Assembly: GCA_030829765.1 (NCBI GenBank)
Contig: JAUROO010000012.1
Span: 1-15,993, forward strand
Length of the DNA stretch: 15,993 nucleotides
DNA from: Miltoncostaeales bacterium
Lineage (GTDB): Bacteria > Actinomycetota > Thermoleophilia > Miltoncostaeales > Miltoncostaeaceae
Reading direction: 5' to 3'
The notes under the pieces were generated by a model. It made no database searches and was not told the DNA's origin. It saw only the letters and a list, made by a program, of their open reading frames with translations. Within the stretch, counting starts at the first letter, position 1; each line of letters begins with the position of its first letter. A program made the position numbers and the translations under genes. This document shows, piece after piece, positions 1 to 7,336 of this stretch.

Positions 1-1
1 C

Positions 2-277
2 GCACCGGTGTCCAACCTGCTGGTGCAGTCGGTGGATGAGGTGCAGATCGGCAAGGCCTCCGGCACCAACAACACGGTGCGCGAGGTGGGCGGCGCCCTC
101 GGCATCGCGGTGATGACCGCCATCTTCACCGCCACGGGCTCGTACGCATCGGGCCAGGCCTACGTGGACGGCCTGAACCCCGCGGTCCTCGTGGCCGCCG
201 GTGTACTGCTGCTCGGCGCGATCATCTCGCTGGGTGCCCCACGCCTTGCCCGGTCGTCGGCGACGGTTTCGCCCTAG
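2..277 (+). CDS. MFS transporter, C-terminal fragment (DHA2/EmrB-QacA-like)
   Basis: Only the last 91 or so residues are present; the gene begins before the window and is open in frame from base 2. The peptide reads VQIGKASGTNNTVREVGGALG, the end-of-bundle signature typical of 14-TM drug:proton antiporters of the DHA2 (EmrB/QacA) family. It is followed by the helix GIAVMTAIFTA and a last hydrophobic helix (AVLVAAGVLLLGAIISL), then a short polar tail. By family it would export drugs or other small molecules across the cytoplasmic membrane using the proton gradient; substrate cannot be read from this fragment. The TAG stop (275-277) lies inside the palindrome CGCCCTAGGGCG. It converges on the amidase gene with 20 bases between the two stops. 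Confidence 0.85.
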   Translation, partial: APVSNLLVQSVDEVQIGKASGTNNTVREVGGALGIAVMTAIFTATGSYASGQAYVDGLNPAVLVAAGVLLLGAIISLGAPRLARSSATVSP

Positions 278-281
278 GGCG
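270..281. other. 12-bp perfect palindrome at the MFS/amidase convergence
   Basis: CGCCCTAGGGCG is a perfect palindrome overlapping the MFS stop codon, and it sits between two convergent genes whose stops are 20 bases apart. It could fold as a 4-bp stem with a 4-base loop on either strand and help end transcription. There is no T tract on either side, so a terminator role is only a guess. Confidence 0.25.
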
Positions 282-297
282 CAGTCCGGAGCACCCC

Positions 298-1242
298 TCA
301 GTACGGAAGGTCGGCGGGCGCGAGAGCGCCGAGCACGTCACCCGCCCGGGCGGGGTCGGTCGGATCCATCGACATCGGTCCGCAGTCAGCCGCCGCGCGA
401 CATGCGGCGGGTACCGCAAGCCACGTGGCGAAAGGCGACCGCGTGGACTGCAACAGGTAGGTGCCGCCCACCAGGTCCCCCGCCGATATCCACCACGTCG
501 GATAGGTGCCAAAGGGCTCGGAGGGCGCGCCGAACGGCACGGACATGGACCGGATCACGCTCACCGCATCCGCCAGCGCCTCGTCCGCATCCGCGGCCGC
601 GGGCAGGTGGTCCAGGAAGTACCGGCCGCGCACGAAGCGCGACGCGGGGTCGACATCCCCCGGAAGCGGCAGATCGCCGCCGAACCCCGCGTAGTTCCGC
701 AGGTTCGCAAGCTGCTCGGTGAGCGGCGGCTCGTTCGTCACCACGCGTGCGTCGTCACCCCGGTGGATCACCGGGCGATCGCCGATCAGCTCGATGACCG
801 CTGCATCGCCGCTCCGGTCCTCAAGCGCCAGGTGCAGGGGCAGGGACTGACCACGCGCAGGGACGTCGACGATGCGGATACCGGTGAAGGCATCCAGTGC
901 CTCATCCACGGTGGCGCAGGTGTCCAGCACCCACTGGGCCCACATGGTGTTGCCCAGGGCTGCGCGGTCATCGACGGGCGGAAGGGTGGTGTCCGCCAGG
1001 TAGAGGAGGTGCGCCGCCAGCCCGGCGTCGTTCATCCCCTCGCTCGTGAGCAGGTCCCACCCGCTCACCACCACAGATGCATGCCGGGATGTCCATCGCA
1101 GCCCATCACCCTCCGGGGTGCCACAGCGCTCGAGCCCGGCCGGAAGCGCCCACAGGCGTGGCTCATCACTCACCGCCCAGTCGAGGGTGCGGCAGAAGAC
1201 GGATATGCCACCGGGCCGGCGGAGCGTGATGCGCGAGCACAT
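298..1242 (-). CDS. Choloylglycine hydrolase family protein (linear amide C-N hydrolase, Ntn fold)
   Basis: A 314-aa protein of the bile-salt hydrolase / penicillin V acylase family, which cleaves linear amide bonds using an N-terminal cysteine freed by removal of Met1. The start is the ATG at 1242, not the longer frame to 1293: it puts Cys at position 2, and GGGGAGG stands 4 bases upstream. Family catalytic residues fall where expected: Cys2, Arg18, Asp21 (in CRTLDW), the Asn of MNDAGL (Asn71), Asn170 in VTNEP and Arg202 in SRFVR. The usual motif is G-R-N-x-D-W; here Gly is replaced by Cys17 and Asn by Thr19, so the substrate is uncertain. Candidates are acyl-homoserine lactones, N-acyl amides or penicillin-type amides rather than bile salts. 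No signal peptide is evident. It follows the flippase gene by 22 bases and is probably in one operon with it. Confidence 0.88.
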   Translation of the reverse strand: MCSRITLRRPGGISVFCRTLDWAVSDEPRLWALPAGLERCGTPEGDGLRWTSRHASVVVSGWDLLTSEGMNDAGLAAHLLYLADTTLPPVDDRAALGNTMWAQWVLDTCATVDEALDAFTGIRIVDVPARGQSLPLHLALEDRSGDAAVIELIGDRPVIHRGDDARVVTNEPPLTEQLANLRNYAGFGGDLPLPGDVDPASRFVRGRYFLDHLPAAADADEALADAVSVIRSMSVPFGAPSEPFGTYPTWWISAGDLVGGTYLLQSTRSPFATWLAVPAACRAAADCGPMSMDPTDPARAGDVLGALAPADLPY

Positions 1243-1246
1243 GGTT

Positions 1247-1253
1247 CCTCCCC
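1247..1253 (-). promoter_or_regulatory. Shine-Dalgarno site for the amidase
   Basis: GGGGAGG on the minus strand, 4 bases before the ATG at 1242. It decides the start codon and so leaves the nucleophilic Cys at position 2. Confidence 0.7.
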
Positions 1254-1264
1254 TGCCGGCCGGA

Positions 1265-2407
1265 CTACGTACCCGGCACCGGGGCGGAGGCATCAGCGTC
1301 CTCGGCCTGCCAGCGCTTGATGGACTTCCTCAGGCGCCAGTACTGCCACATGCCCCACACGATCTGCGTGCCCAGGGCCACGCCCGTCCACACCAGCACC
1401 CCGGCGGTGGCGTAGTGGGCCTCCATGCCACCCGCCACGAGCACACCGATGGCCAGGCCCTGCACGCCACCGATGCCACCCGGGAGCGGTATCAGTGACC
1501 CCACCTGCCCGATGAAGTAGGCCATCAGCATCACGGGAAGGGCGATCGGCTCGGTCACCGACGAGACGCCTAGGTAGAAGGCCACGAAGTCGAAACCGGG
1601 GTTGGCCAGCATGCCGCCGGCAGCCGCCGGCCGCCGGATGATGCGCAGGGCGTCGTAGGCCCCGGGCGGCAGGCGGTCCCCCACTTCGCGGAGCATCGTG
1701 CGCATCTTGGCGAAGCGACCGGTGAATGCGGGCCGCGAGCCCTCCTCGGGCGGCACGAAATCGCGGCCACGCCGGGCGAAGAGGAGGATGACCACGACGA
1801 CCGCAGCGGCGATGGCCGCGGGTATCCAGGTGAGCGCCGGGTGGAGGTCGCCCGCGACGAGCCCCGCGCCGATCAGCACGCCCAGCACCAGGATCATCAC
1901 CGTCATCACGGTGTTCGACAGCACCAGGAATGCCGTGGTGGTACGCGATATCTGGGCCGCGGAGAAACCGGCGCGCGCCAACGCCCAGAACTGCACGGCG
2001 AACCCCGTGGCGCCGCCCCCGGGCAGTGTGTCGCCGAGGGCGAGGCGCGAGGTGGTCAGCTGCATGCTCTCGCGCAGCGACAGGGGCCGGGCCGGGGTGT
2101 CCGCGCCCTGCATCGACATCCGCGCGGCAGCGCCGTACACCGCCCAGAACAGCACCACGTAGCCAGCGATGGACACCACCTCAAACGGGATCGCCAGCAG
2201 CACGTCCAGGGGATCACCCTCCTTGACGTCCTGCCAGATGCGCGGAACCAGCTTGAGGATGCCGAGGATGATCAGCAGGAAGATGGCGTAGGTCAGCACC
2301 CGCCCGAGCAGGTGCTTCAGCGCCGCCCGGTCCATGTGGCGCCACGCCCCGGGGTCGACGCGCAGCCCGCGGATGCGCGGGGGGATGAACTTCGTGAGCG
2401 CCGACAC
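1265..2407 (-). CDS. Flippase-like integral membrane protein (LPG_synthase_TM / UPF0104 family)
   Basis: A 380-aa polytopic membrane protein with about eight hydrophobic segments (roughly residues 36-54, 69-93, 155-183, 189-210, 270-282, 287-306, 314-328 and 334-355). Two family signatures are visible: LPGGGATGFAVQFWALARAGFS near 128-149 and IPLPGGIGGVQG at 306-317. The family is the membrane part of lysylphosphatidylglycerol synthases and AglD-like proteins. Free-standing members are thought to move lipids or lipid-linked intermediates across the membrane; substrate unknown here. I chose GTG 2407 because a TAGCGT box lies exactly 7 nt upstream, matching other leaderless genes in the window. 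An ATG at 2335 (MDRAALKHLL) is the alternative; the frame further upstream to 2692 runs into trkH. It is first in a two-gene unit with the amidase. Confidence 0.8.
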   Translation of the reverse strand: MSALTKFIPPRIRGLRVDPGAWRHMDRAALKHLLGRVLTYAIFLLIILGILKLVPRIWQDVKEGDPLDVLLAIPFEVVSIAGYVVLFWAVYGAAARMSMQGADTPARPLSLRESMQLTTSRLALGDTLPGGGATGFAVQFWALARAGFSAAQISRTTTAFLVLSNTVMTVMILVLGVLIGAGLVAGDLHPALTWIPAAIAAAVVVVILLFARRGRDFVPPEEGSRPAFTGRFAKMRTMLREVGDRLPPGAYDALRIIRRPAAAGGMLANPGFDFVAFYLGVSSVTEPIALPVMLMAYFIGQVGSLIPLPGGIGGVQGLAIGVLVAGGMEAHYATAGVLVWTGVALGTQIVWGMWQYWRLRKSIKRWQAEDADASAPVPGT

Positions 2408-2414
2408 GGCCGTG

Positions 2415-2420
2415 ACGCTA
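2415..2420 (-). promoter_or_regulatory. Predicted -10 box of the flippase-amidase unit
   Basis: TAGCGT on the minus strand, 7 nt before the GTG at 2407, fits the TANNNT actinobacterial -10 consensus with transcription starting at the start codon. No convincing -35 is visible, and the -35 zone would overlap the trkH promoter region. Confidence 0.5.
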
Positions 2421-2444
2421 CTCCCGCGCGTCGCGGCGATCTGC

Positions 2445-2450
2445 GAGGAT
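2445..2450 (+). promoter_or_regulatory. Possible -10 box ahead of the trkH leader peptide
   Basis: GAGGAT sits 7 nt before ATG 2458. It keeps the A and final T of TANNNT but lacks the first T, so it is weaker than the other boxes. The spacing equals that of the four better leaderless promoters in the window. Confidence 0.3.
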
Positions 2451-2457
2451 CGGCGGG

Positions 2458-2481
2458 ATGTCGGGGCACGGCACGCCATGA
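2458..2481 (+). CDS. Possible 7-codon leader peptide upstream of trkH
   Basis: ATG 2458 opens a seven-residue frame, MSGHGTP, whose TGA (2479-2481) overlaps the trkH ATG (2478-2480) as ATGA. It lies 7 nt after a -10-like GAGGAT, the leaderless spacing seen elsewhere in the window. The trkH start has no good Shine-Dalgarno of its own, so translation of trkH may depend on termination-reinitiation from this frame. Chance occurrence is quite possible at this length. Confidence 0.3.
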   Translation: MSGHGTP

Positions 2482-3839
2482 GGTGGTTCCCGCGGAGCCC
2501 GGCCCGGAGGCGCCGGGTGCGCCCCACCCGACCCCTCCTGCTGGCATTCCTGGGCGTCATCGCGCTGGGGACGATCCTGCTGATGCTGCCGGTGAGCAGC
2601 GCCGCCCCGGGGTCCGCACCCTTCAGCGATGCCGTGTTCACGGCCTCGAGCGCCGTGACCGTCACCGGCCTCACCGTGGTGGATACCGCCACCTACTGGA
2701 GCGGGTTCGGCGAGGCCGTGCTGCTTGCGCTCATCCAGATCGGCGGCCTGGGCATCATGACCTTCACGGCGCTGCTGGTGATGATCATCGGCGGACGCCT
2801 CGGCATGAGGCGACGGCAGGCGGCGCAGGCCGAGCAGGGCGTGCTGGACCCCGGCGAGATCAAGCGGGTGGTGATCGGCGTCGCCATCCTGTCGATCACC
2901 GTCGAGGTGATCCTGGCCATCGTCCTCTACGGACGCTTCCTCGCGATGGGCGAGGACGCCGGCGTGGCCGCCTGGAACGCCGTGTTCCAGGCCGTGAGCT
3001 CGTTCAACGGCGCGGGCCTCACGCTCTTCCCCGACAGCCTGGCCTCGTTCAGCGGCGACATCATCCTGCTGTCCACCGTGGCGATCGGCGTGGTCGCCGG
3101 GGGGCTCGGCGTGCCCGTGTGGGCCGACCTCACGCGCCGCCGCCGGCTGCGCACGGGACGACGCCGCTGGTCATTCCACACGCGCCTCACGCTGCTCGGC
3201 ACCGGCATCCTGCTGGTGCTGGGCTTCGCCGTCATCACCGCATTCGAGTGGAGCAACCCGGCCACCCTCGGGAACCTCCCGGTGGGCGAGCGGATCCTGA
3301 ACGGGGCATTCGAGGCGGTCACCCCGCGCTCCGCGGGATTCTCGACGGTGGACTACTCGGGGATGCGTGACGAGACGCTGTTCTTCACCGACTTCCTCAT
3401 GCTCATCGGCGGCGGCAGCGTGTCCCCCGCGGGGGGCATCAAGGTCACCACCATGCTGGTGCTCGCACTGGCCACCGTCGCATCCCTGCGCGGCGCAGGC
3501 GATGTGCAGTTCATCGGACGCCGCCTGCCCACCGCGGCCATCCGCCAGGCGCTCTCGGTGACGGTGATCTTCGCGAGCGCGATCCTCGTGGGCACGCTCG
3601 CGCTCCTCATCGCATCGGACGTGGGACTCACGCCCGCGCTGTTCGAGGTGACGTCCGCATTCACCACCACGGGGCTCTCGACGGGCATCACCTCGTCACT
3701 GCCCGCGGTCGGCGAGGGCATACTGATCGTGCTCATGGTGGTGGGGCGCCTCGCACCGCAGTTGCTCGGGGCCTCGCTCGTGCTCCGCGAGACCGGCTCC
3801 ACCTACCGCTACCCCGAGGAGAGGCCGATCGTTGGCTAG
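2478..3839 (+). CDS. trkH: TrkH/KtrB-family potassium uptake channel subunit
   Basis: A 453-aa membrane protein that forms the K+-conducting pore of a Ktr/Trk uptake system. All four pore-loop filter segments are visible, each with the conserved glycine: SSAVTVTGLTVVD, SSFNGAGLTLF, TPRSAGFSTVD and SAFTTTGLSTGIT. The intramembrane gating-loop motif is also present as GGGSVSPAGGIKVTT. The length suits KtrB-type proteins. The N-terminus is strongly basic (SPARRRRVRPTRP), as is usual just before TM1. ATG 2478 was chosen because the family alignment begins at RPTRPLLLAF; upstream in-frame codons would extend into the divergent flippase promoter. The stop overlaps the trkA start by 8 bases, so pore and regulator are made together. 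Confidence 0.93.
   Translation: MRWFPRSPARRRRVRPTRPLLLAFLGVIALGTILLMLPVSSAAPGSAPFSDAVFTASSAVTVTGLTVVDTATYWSGFGEAVLLALIQIGGLGIMTFTALLVMIIGGRLGMRRRQAAQAEQGVLDPGEIKRVVIGVAILSITVEVILAIVLYGRFLAMGEDAGVAAWNAVFQAVSSFNGAGLTLFPDSLASFSGDIILLSTVAIGVVAGGLGVPVWADLTRRRRLRTGRRRWSFHTRLTLLGTGILLVLGFAVITAFEWSNPATLGNLPVGERILNGAFEAVTPRSAGFSTVDYSGMRDETLFFTDFLMLIGGGSVSPAGGIKVTTMLVLALATVASLRGAGDVQFIGRRLPTAAIRQALSVTVIFASAILVGTLALLIASDVGLTPALFEVTSAFTTTGLSTGITSSLPAVGEGILIVLMVVGRLAPQLLGASLVLRETGSTYRYPEERPIVG
3816..3824 (+). promoter_or_regulatory. Shine-Dalgarno site for trkA (TTG start)
   Basis: GAGGAGAGG within the end of trkH, 7 bases before the TTG at 3832. This strong site supports the rare TTG initiation codon. 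Confidence 0.65.
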
Positions 3840-4488
3840 CCGTTCCGAGATCATGATCGTGGGCCTGGGCCGGTTTGGCTCGGCCGCGGCCACCAGCCTG
3901 ATGGACCTGGGGCAGGACGTCATCGGCGTCGATTCCGACGAGAAGCTCGTGCAGCGGCACGCCCCCATGCTCACCGAAGCCGTTCAGGTGGACGCCACCG
4001 ACATCGACGCCATGCGGCTGATCGGCGCCGAGGAGGTGCAGACGGCGGTCGTGGCGATCGGCAATGACATCGAGGCCAGCATCCTCGCGGCATCGGTACT
4101 GCTGGAGCTCGAGGTGCCCCGCGTGTGGGCCAAGGCCGTGAGCGACCGCCACGGGCAGATCCTCGAGCGCCTGGGCGTGCACCGCGTGGTGTTCCCCGAG
4201 CGCGACATGGGTGACCGCGTGGCCCACGGCCTGGTGGGACTGGCCATTGACTTCGTACTGATCGGCGCGGACTTCGCCATGGCCGAGACCACGGCCCCCA
4301 AGGAGGCCCTCGGGCGCACCCTTGCCGAGGTCGGACTGCGCCGCAAGTACGACGTCACCGTGGTGTGCACCAAGCCGCCGGGCGGCACCTTCAGCCTCAC
4401 CGGCCCCGACACCATCCTCCAGCCCGACGACACCCTGCTGGTGATCGGCGAGAAGGAGAACGTCGAGAGGTTCTCCCGGCTGGACTGA
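3832..4488 (+). CDS. trkA: TrkA/KtrA-family RCK regulator of potassium uptake
   Basis: A 218-aa cytoplasmic protein that gates the TrkH/KtrB pore by binding nucleotide. The N-terminal RCK_N Rossmann domain has the glycine motif GLGRFG (11-16) and an acidic residue after the second strand (VIGVDSD, Asp34), typical of NAD(H)/ATP-binding KTN domains. The stretch VVAIGNDIEASILAA is a further KTN signature. Residues from about 138 onward form an RCK_C (TrkA-C) domain ending LQPDDTLLVIGEKENVERF. The length equals that of single-RCK KtrA proteins rather than the tandem E. coli TrkA. It starts at TTG 3832, overlapping trkH by 8 bases. The stop directly abuts the stop of the convergent VWA gene. Confidence 0.93.
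   Translation: MASRSEIMIVGLGRFGSAAATSLMDLGQDVIGVDSDEKLVQRHAPMLTEAVQVDATDIDAMRLIGAEEVQTAVVAIGNDIEASILAASVLLELEVPRVWAKAVSDRHGQILERLGVHRVVFPERDMGDRVAHGLVGLAIDFVLIGADFAMAETTAPKEALGRTLAEVGLRRKYDVTVVCTKPPGGTFSLTGPDTILQPDDTLLVIGEKENVERFSRLD
4455..4476. terminator. Inverted repeat at the end of trkA, possible terminator hairpin
   Basis: GGAGAAC (4455-4461) and GTTCTCC (4470-4476) make a perfect 7-bp stem with an 8-base loop inside the last codons of trkA. The convergent genes have no spacer, so any termination signal must lie in coding sequence. There is no T tract, so this is a weak call. Confidence 0.3.
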
Positions 4489-5478
4489 CTACTGGGCGAG
4501 CGGCGGGAGGCCCGCGGATGGGCCGGCGCCCGGACCCGATGCGATGGGCCGGCGGCGGGCGACGGCCATCAGCACCCCCGCGCCGCCCAGGCACAGCAGC
4601 GCGATGAGCGGGGCAAGAACCGTCAGCTGGCGCACGGTGGATACCTGCGTGAGCGCGCCGCCGATGTCCTCGAAGATCCTGACCAGGTCGTCGGTGGAAG
4701 CCGTCTGCGCGAACACCCCGCCGGTCTGCGTGGCCATGGACGCCAGCGTCACCGGCGGTGCGGGTCGATCCGGTCGACCCGGGTCGTCCCCCAGCATCAC
4801 CGTGTACAGGGGCACGCGCTTGTCACGCGCCCGCTGCGTGGCCTCCTCCGGGCTCACGCCCACGTTCCCCGCGCCGTCGGTGAGGATGAGCATGCGCCCC
4901 GCCGACTCCTGGGGCGTGGGCGGCAGCGTGTCCAGCACGCCCGCCCCGGCGAGCGACCCGAGCCCCGCCACCACCGCGGATCCCAGCGCAGTGCCCTCGG
5001 CCGTGGGCATGTCGTCCAGCGCCGCGCGCACCGCCGGGCGGTCGAGCGTGGGGGCCACGCGCACCACGGCCTTCTCATCGAATGTCACCAGCCCCACGCG
5101 CACCTCATCGGGAGCGGCATCGAGGAACCGGTTGGCGGCCTCGCGGGCGGCGGCCAGCCGCGACGGCTTCAGGTCGTCCTTGTTCATCGACAGGGAGGTA
5201 TCGATGGCCAGCATCACCGCGCCCTGCCGCTTCTCCTCGGTGGTGTCCACGGCCGGACGCGCCAACGCGATCGGCCCCATGGCAACGGCCAGGATCGCCA
5301 GGGCCAGGGCGCTCCGCCGCAGCAGCCGCCCGGGGCGGTCGGCGCCCACGGACATCACCCGCGAATCCGCGAAGGCGCGTGCGGCCACGCCGCGCTGGCG
5401 CTCCCACGCGATCGCCAGGCCGATCAGAACGGGAACCAGCAGCAGCCCCCACAGCCACATGGGAGACAGGAACGTCAC
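4489..5478 (-). CDS. VWA-domain membrane protein, BatA/BatB-like (second copy)
   Basis: A 329-aa protein with TM helices near 8-24 and 55-73, a von Willebrand A domain at about 86-275 and a third TM near 287-306. The MIDAS metal site is complete: DTSLS (93-97), Thr163 and Asp201 in LTDGAGN. Arginine-rich segments after TM1 and TM3 suggest an extracytoplasmic VWA domain and a cytoplasmic tail. The start is GTG 5478, overlapping the previous gene's TGA as GTGA; a longer frame to 5550 would run inside the first VWA gene. By family it probably acts with the MoxR ATPase in envelope-protein assembly or stress tolerance. It is last in the operon. Its final residues, AGLPPLAQ, carry a GLPPL motif also found in the cytoplasmic tail of the operon's protease. 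Confidence 0.88.
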   Translation of the reverse strand: MTFLSPMWLWGLLLVPVLIGLAIAWERQRGVAARAFADSRVMSVGADRPGRLLRRSALALAILAVAMGPIALARPAVDTTEEKRQGAVMLAIDTSLSMNKDDLKPSRLAAAREAANRFLDAAPDEVRVGLVTFDEKAVVRVAPTLDRPAVRAALDDMPTAEGTALGSAVVAGLGSLAGAGVLDTLPPTPQESAGRMLILTDGAGNVGVSPEEATQRARDKRVPLYTVMLGDDPGRPDRPAPPVTLASMATQTGGVFAQTASTDDLVRIFEDIGGALTQVSTVRQLTVLAPLIALLCLGGAGVLMAVARRRPIASGPGAGPSAGLPPLAQ

Positions 5479-6407
5479 AGCCGCGGCCCCACGCGCCAGG
5501 CGGCGACGCCCGCGAGCACCAGCAGAAGGGCTGCGATTCCGGTGGGCCACGCCGTCACCTCGGCCATCACCTGGCGGGTGCCGATGAATGTCCCCAGGTC
5601 CTCGTACACCGTGCGCACCGACTCGGCGTCGGTGCTCTCGAACGCCTCACCACCCGTGATCTCCGCCACGGCGGCCAGCGACGCCGCATCGGGCGGCACG
5701 GCACGGCCATCAGGCAGCACGCCCTCGGCCGTGCCCAGGGCCACGGTGTAGACCGGCACCCCGGCCTGCTTGGCCTGCTGGGCAGCCTCCTCGGGCATGG
5801 TGCCCACGGTGTTCGCGCCGTCGGAGAGAAGAAGAATCCGCCCGCTGCGCAACTCCTGCGAACCGGGCTGCGTGGAGCGGATGGCGTCAAGCGACGACAG
5901 GATGGCCTCACCCGAGGCGGTGGCACCGTCGGCCACCAGCGAATCCACCGCACGCACGAAGGCCGCGCGATCCGTGGACGGCGGCAGCAGCACGTCGGCC
6001 TGCCCGCTGAACGCCACGAGGCCCACCTGGAACTGCCGCGGCACCTTCTCCGCGAACGTCTTGGCGGCGTCCTGGGCGGCCCGCAGCCGGTAGGGCGCCA
6101 CGTCGTCGGCAGCCATTGAGCCCGACACGTCGATGGCCAGCATGATCGTGCCCTCCTCGCGGGGCACTGAGGTGACCGCCTCGGGGCGGGCCAGCGCCAC
6201 CGTGAAGCCCGTGAGCGCAAGTACCAGCAGCGTGGCGGGCAGCCAGCGGGTCCACCGGCGACGCGGTGCGGCGATGGCGACAAGGTCCAGATCGGCGAAC
6301 GGCACGGCGGCGGCGCGCGTGCCACGGCGCTGGCGCCATGCCCACCAGGCCACGCCCGCCGCAAGCGGGATCAGCAGCAGCAGGCCCCATGGGCTCGCGA
6401 AGCTCAC
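5475..6407 (-). CDS. VWA-domain membrane protein, BatA-like (first copy)
   Basis: A 310-aa protein with the same layout as its downstream neighbour: TM helices near 6-23 and 56-72, a VWA domain at about 86-275 and a C-terminal TM near 288-305. The MIDAS residues are DVSGS (93-97), Thr163 (GATASGE) and Asp196 (LSDGANT), at nearly the same positions as in the second copy, so the pair looks like an old tandem duplication. By family it would act with MoxR and DUF58 partners at the membrane. GTG 6407 overlaps the DUF58 stop as GTGA. Unlike the second copy it has almost no tail after TM3 and no GLPPL motif. Confidence 0.9.
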   Translation of the reverse strand: MSFASPWGLLLLIPLAAGVAWWAWRQRRGTRAAAVPFADLDLVAIAAPRRRWTRWLPATLLVLALTGFTVALARPEAVTSVPREEGTIMLAIDVSGSMAADDVAPYRLRAAQDAAKTFAEKVPRQFQVGLVAFSGQADVLLPPSTDRAAFVRAVDSLVADGATASGEAILSSLDAIRSTQPGSQELRSGRILLLSDGANTVGTMPEEAAQQAKQAGVPVYTVALGTAEGVLPDGRAVPPDAASLAAVAEITGGEAFESTDAESVRTVYEDLGTFIGTRQVMAEVTAWPTGIAALLLVLAGVAAWRVGPRL

Positions 6408-7336
6408 GCCGCGCTCCGGGCGGGACGGGCCGTCCCGAGGCTGCGGGCGAGGTCCAGCAGCCAGTCACGCCCCGGCTCCATCACCACGAAGCGGGCGCCC
6501 GTGCGGGCGATCATCGCCCGGCGGCGGCGCTCGGCGTCCTCCACGGCGGCTGCAAAACGCTGCTGGAAGGCCGGGTCGGAGGTGTCCACCATCAGCGTGC
6601 GACCGGTCTCCACATCGCGCAGCGGGATGACCCCCACCGGCGGGATCTCCCGCTCGCGGCGGTCGCGGATCTCCACCACCACCACATCGTGCCGCCGCCC
6701 GAGGCCCCCGATCGCCCGCTCCAGCCCCTCGGCCCACGGCATGTCGCTGATGATCACCACCATGCCGCGATGCCGGGCCACCCGGCCGATCAGGCCCACC
6801 GCGTGGGTCAGGTCCGTGCGCCCCTCGCCGGCGGGCACCACGGAATCCACCGCGGCCACCGCATCGATGAGGCCGCGGCGATCCCCGCGGGGCGGATGGA
6901 TCAGGTCCAGGTCGCCATCGGTGGTGATGGCCAGGCCCAGCCGGTCCCCGCGCCGGCGCAGCACCACGCCGAGCGCCGCCACCACCTCGCGTGCCTGGGC
7001 AATCTTGGTGCCGCCGTGCGTGCCGAAGGCCATGGACGGCGACATGTCCACCAGCGCCCAGGTGGTGAGCACGGGCTCGAGCTCGGGCACCCGCACCATG
7101 GGCGCGCCCGTGCGGGCGGTCAACGGCCAATCGATCCAGCGCACGTCGTCGCCCGGCTCGTACCCACGGGTGATGGATGCCTCGCCGCCCGGGCCCGGCC
7201 GCCGCCCGCGCCTCTCGCCCTGGAGCAGGCCGTCGAGGCGGCGCCCCACGCGCACCTCCACCTGCCGCAGCAGCGCGGCGGCACCCCGCCCCACCGATGC
7301 GCTCGGCGACAGGTCAGGCGACGAAGCGACCGCCAC
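6404..7336 (-). CDS. DUF58 domain-containing protein
   Basis: A 310-aa soluble protein of the DUF58 family, nearly always encoded beside MoxR ATPases. The hallmark RGYEPGDDVRWIDWPLTAR lies at about 57-75, followed by a VWA-like fold with DMSPSM (97-102) and VVIISDMPW (193-201). The exact biochemical role of the family is not established; it is believed to be a client or adaptor of the MoxR chaperone. GTG 7336 follows GGAG by 4 bases and lies within the end of the MoxR gene (23-base overlap). The 3' end overlaps the first VWA gene by 4 bases, so translation along the operon is probably coupled. Confidence 0.9.
   Translation of the reverse strand: MAVASSPDLSPSASVGRGAAALLRQVEVRVGRRLDGLLQGERRGRRPGPGGEASITRGYEPGDDVRWIDWPLTARTGAPMVRVPELEPVLTTWALVDMSPSMAFGTHGGTKIAQAREVVAALGVVLRRRGDRLGLAITTDGDLDLIHPPRGDRRGLIDAVAAVDSVVPAGEGRTDLTHAVGLIGRVARHRGMVVIISDMPWAEGLERAIGGLGRRHDVVVVEIRDRREREIPPVGVIPLRDVETGRTLMVDTSDPAFQQRFAAAVEDAERRRRAMIARTGARFVVMEPGRDWLLDLARSLGTARPARSAA

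Noticed and set aside
2333..2692. N-terminal extension of the flippase to 2692
   Set aside because: It would overlap trkH coding sequence and its residues are non-hydrophobic and unlike the family; GTG 2407 or ATG 2335 are the sensible starts.
1841..3370. A 509-codon plus-strand frame
   Set aside because: It runs antisense to the flippase and then out of frame through trkH, both well supported; its composition is that of a shadow frame.
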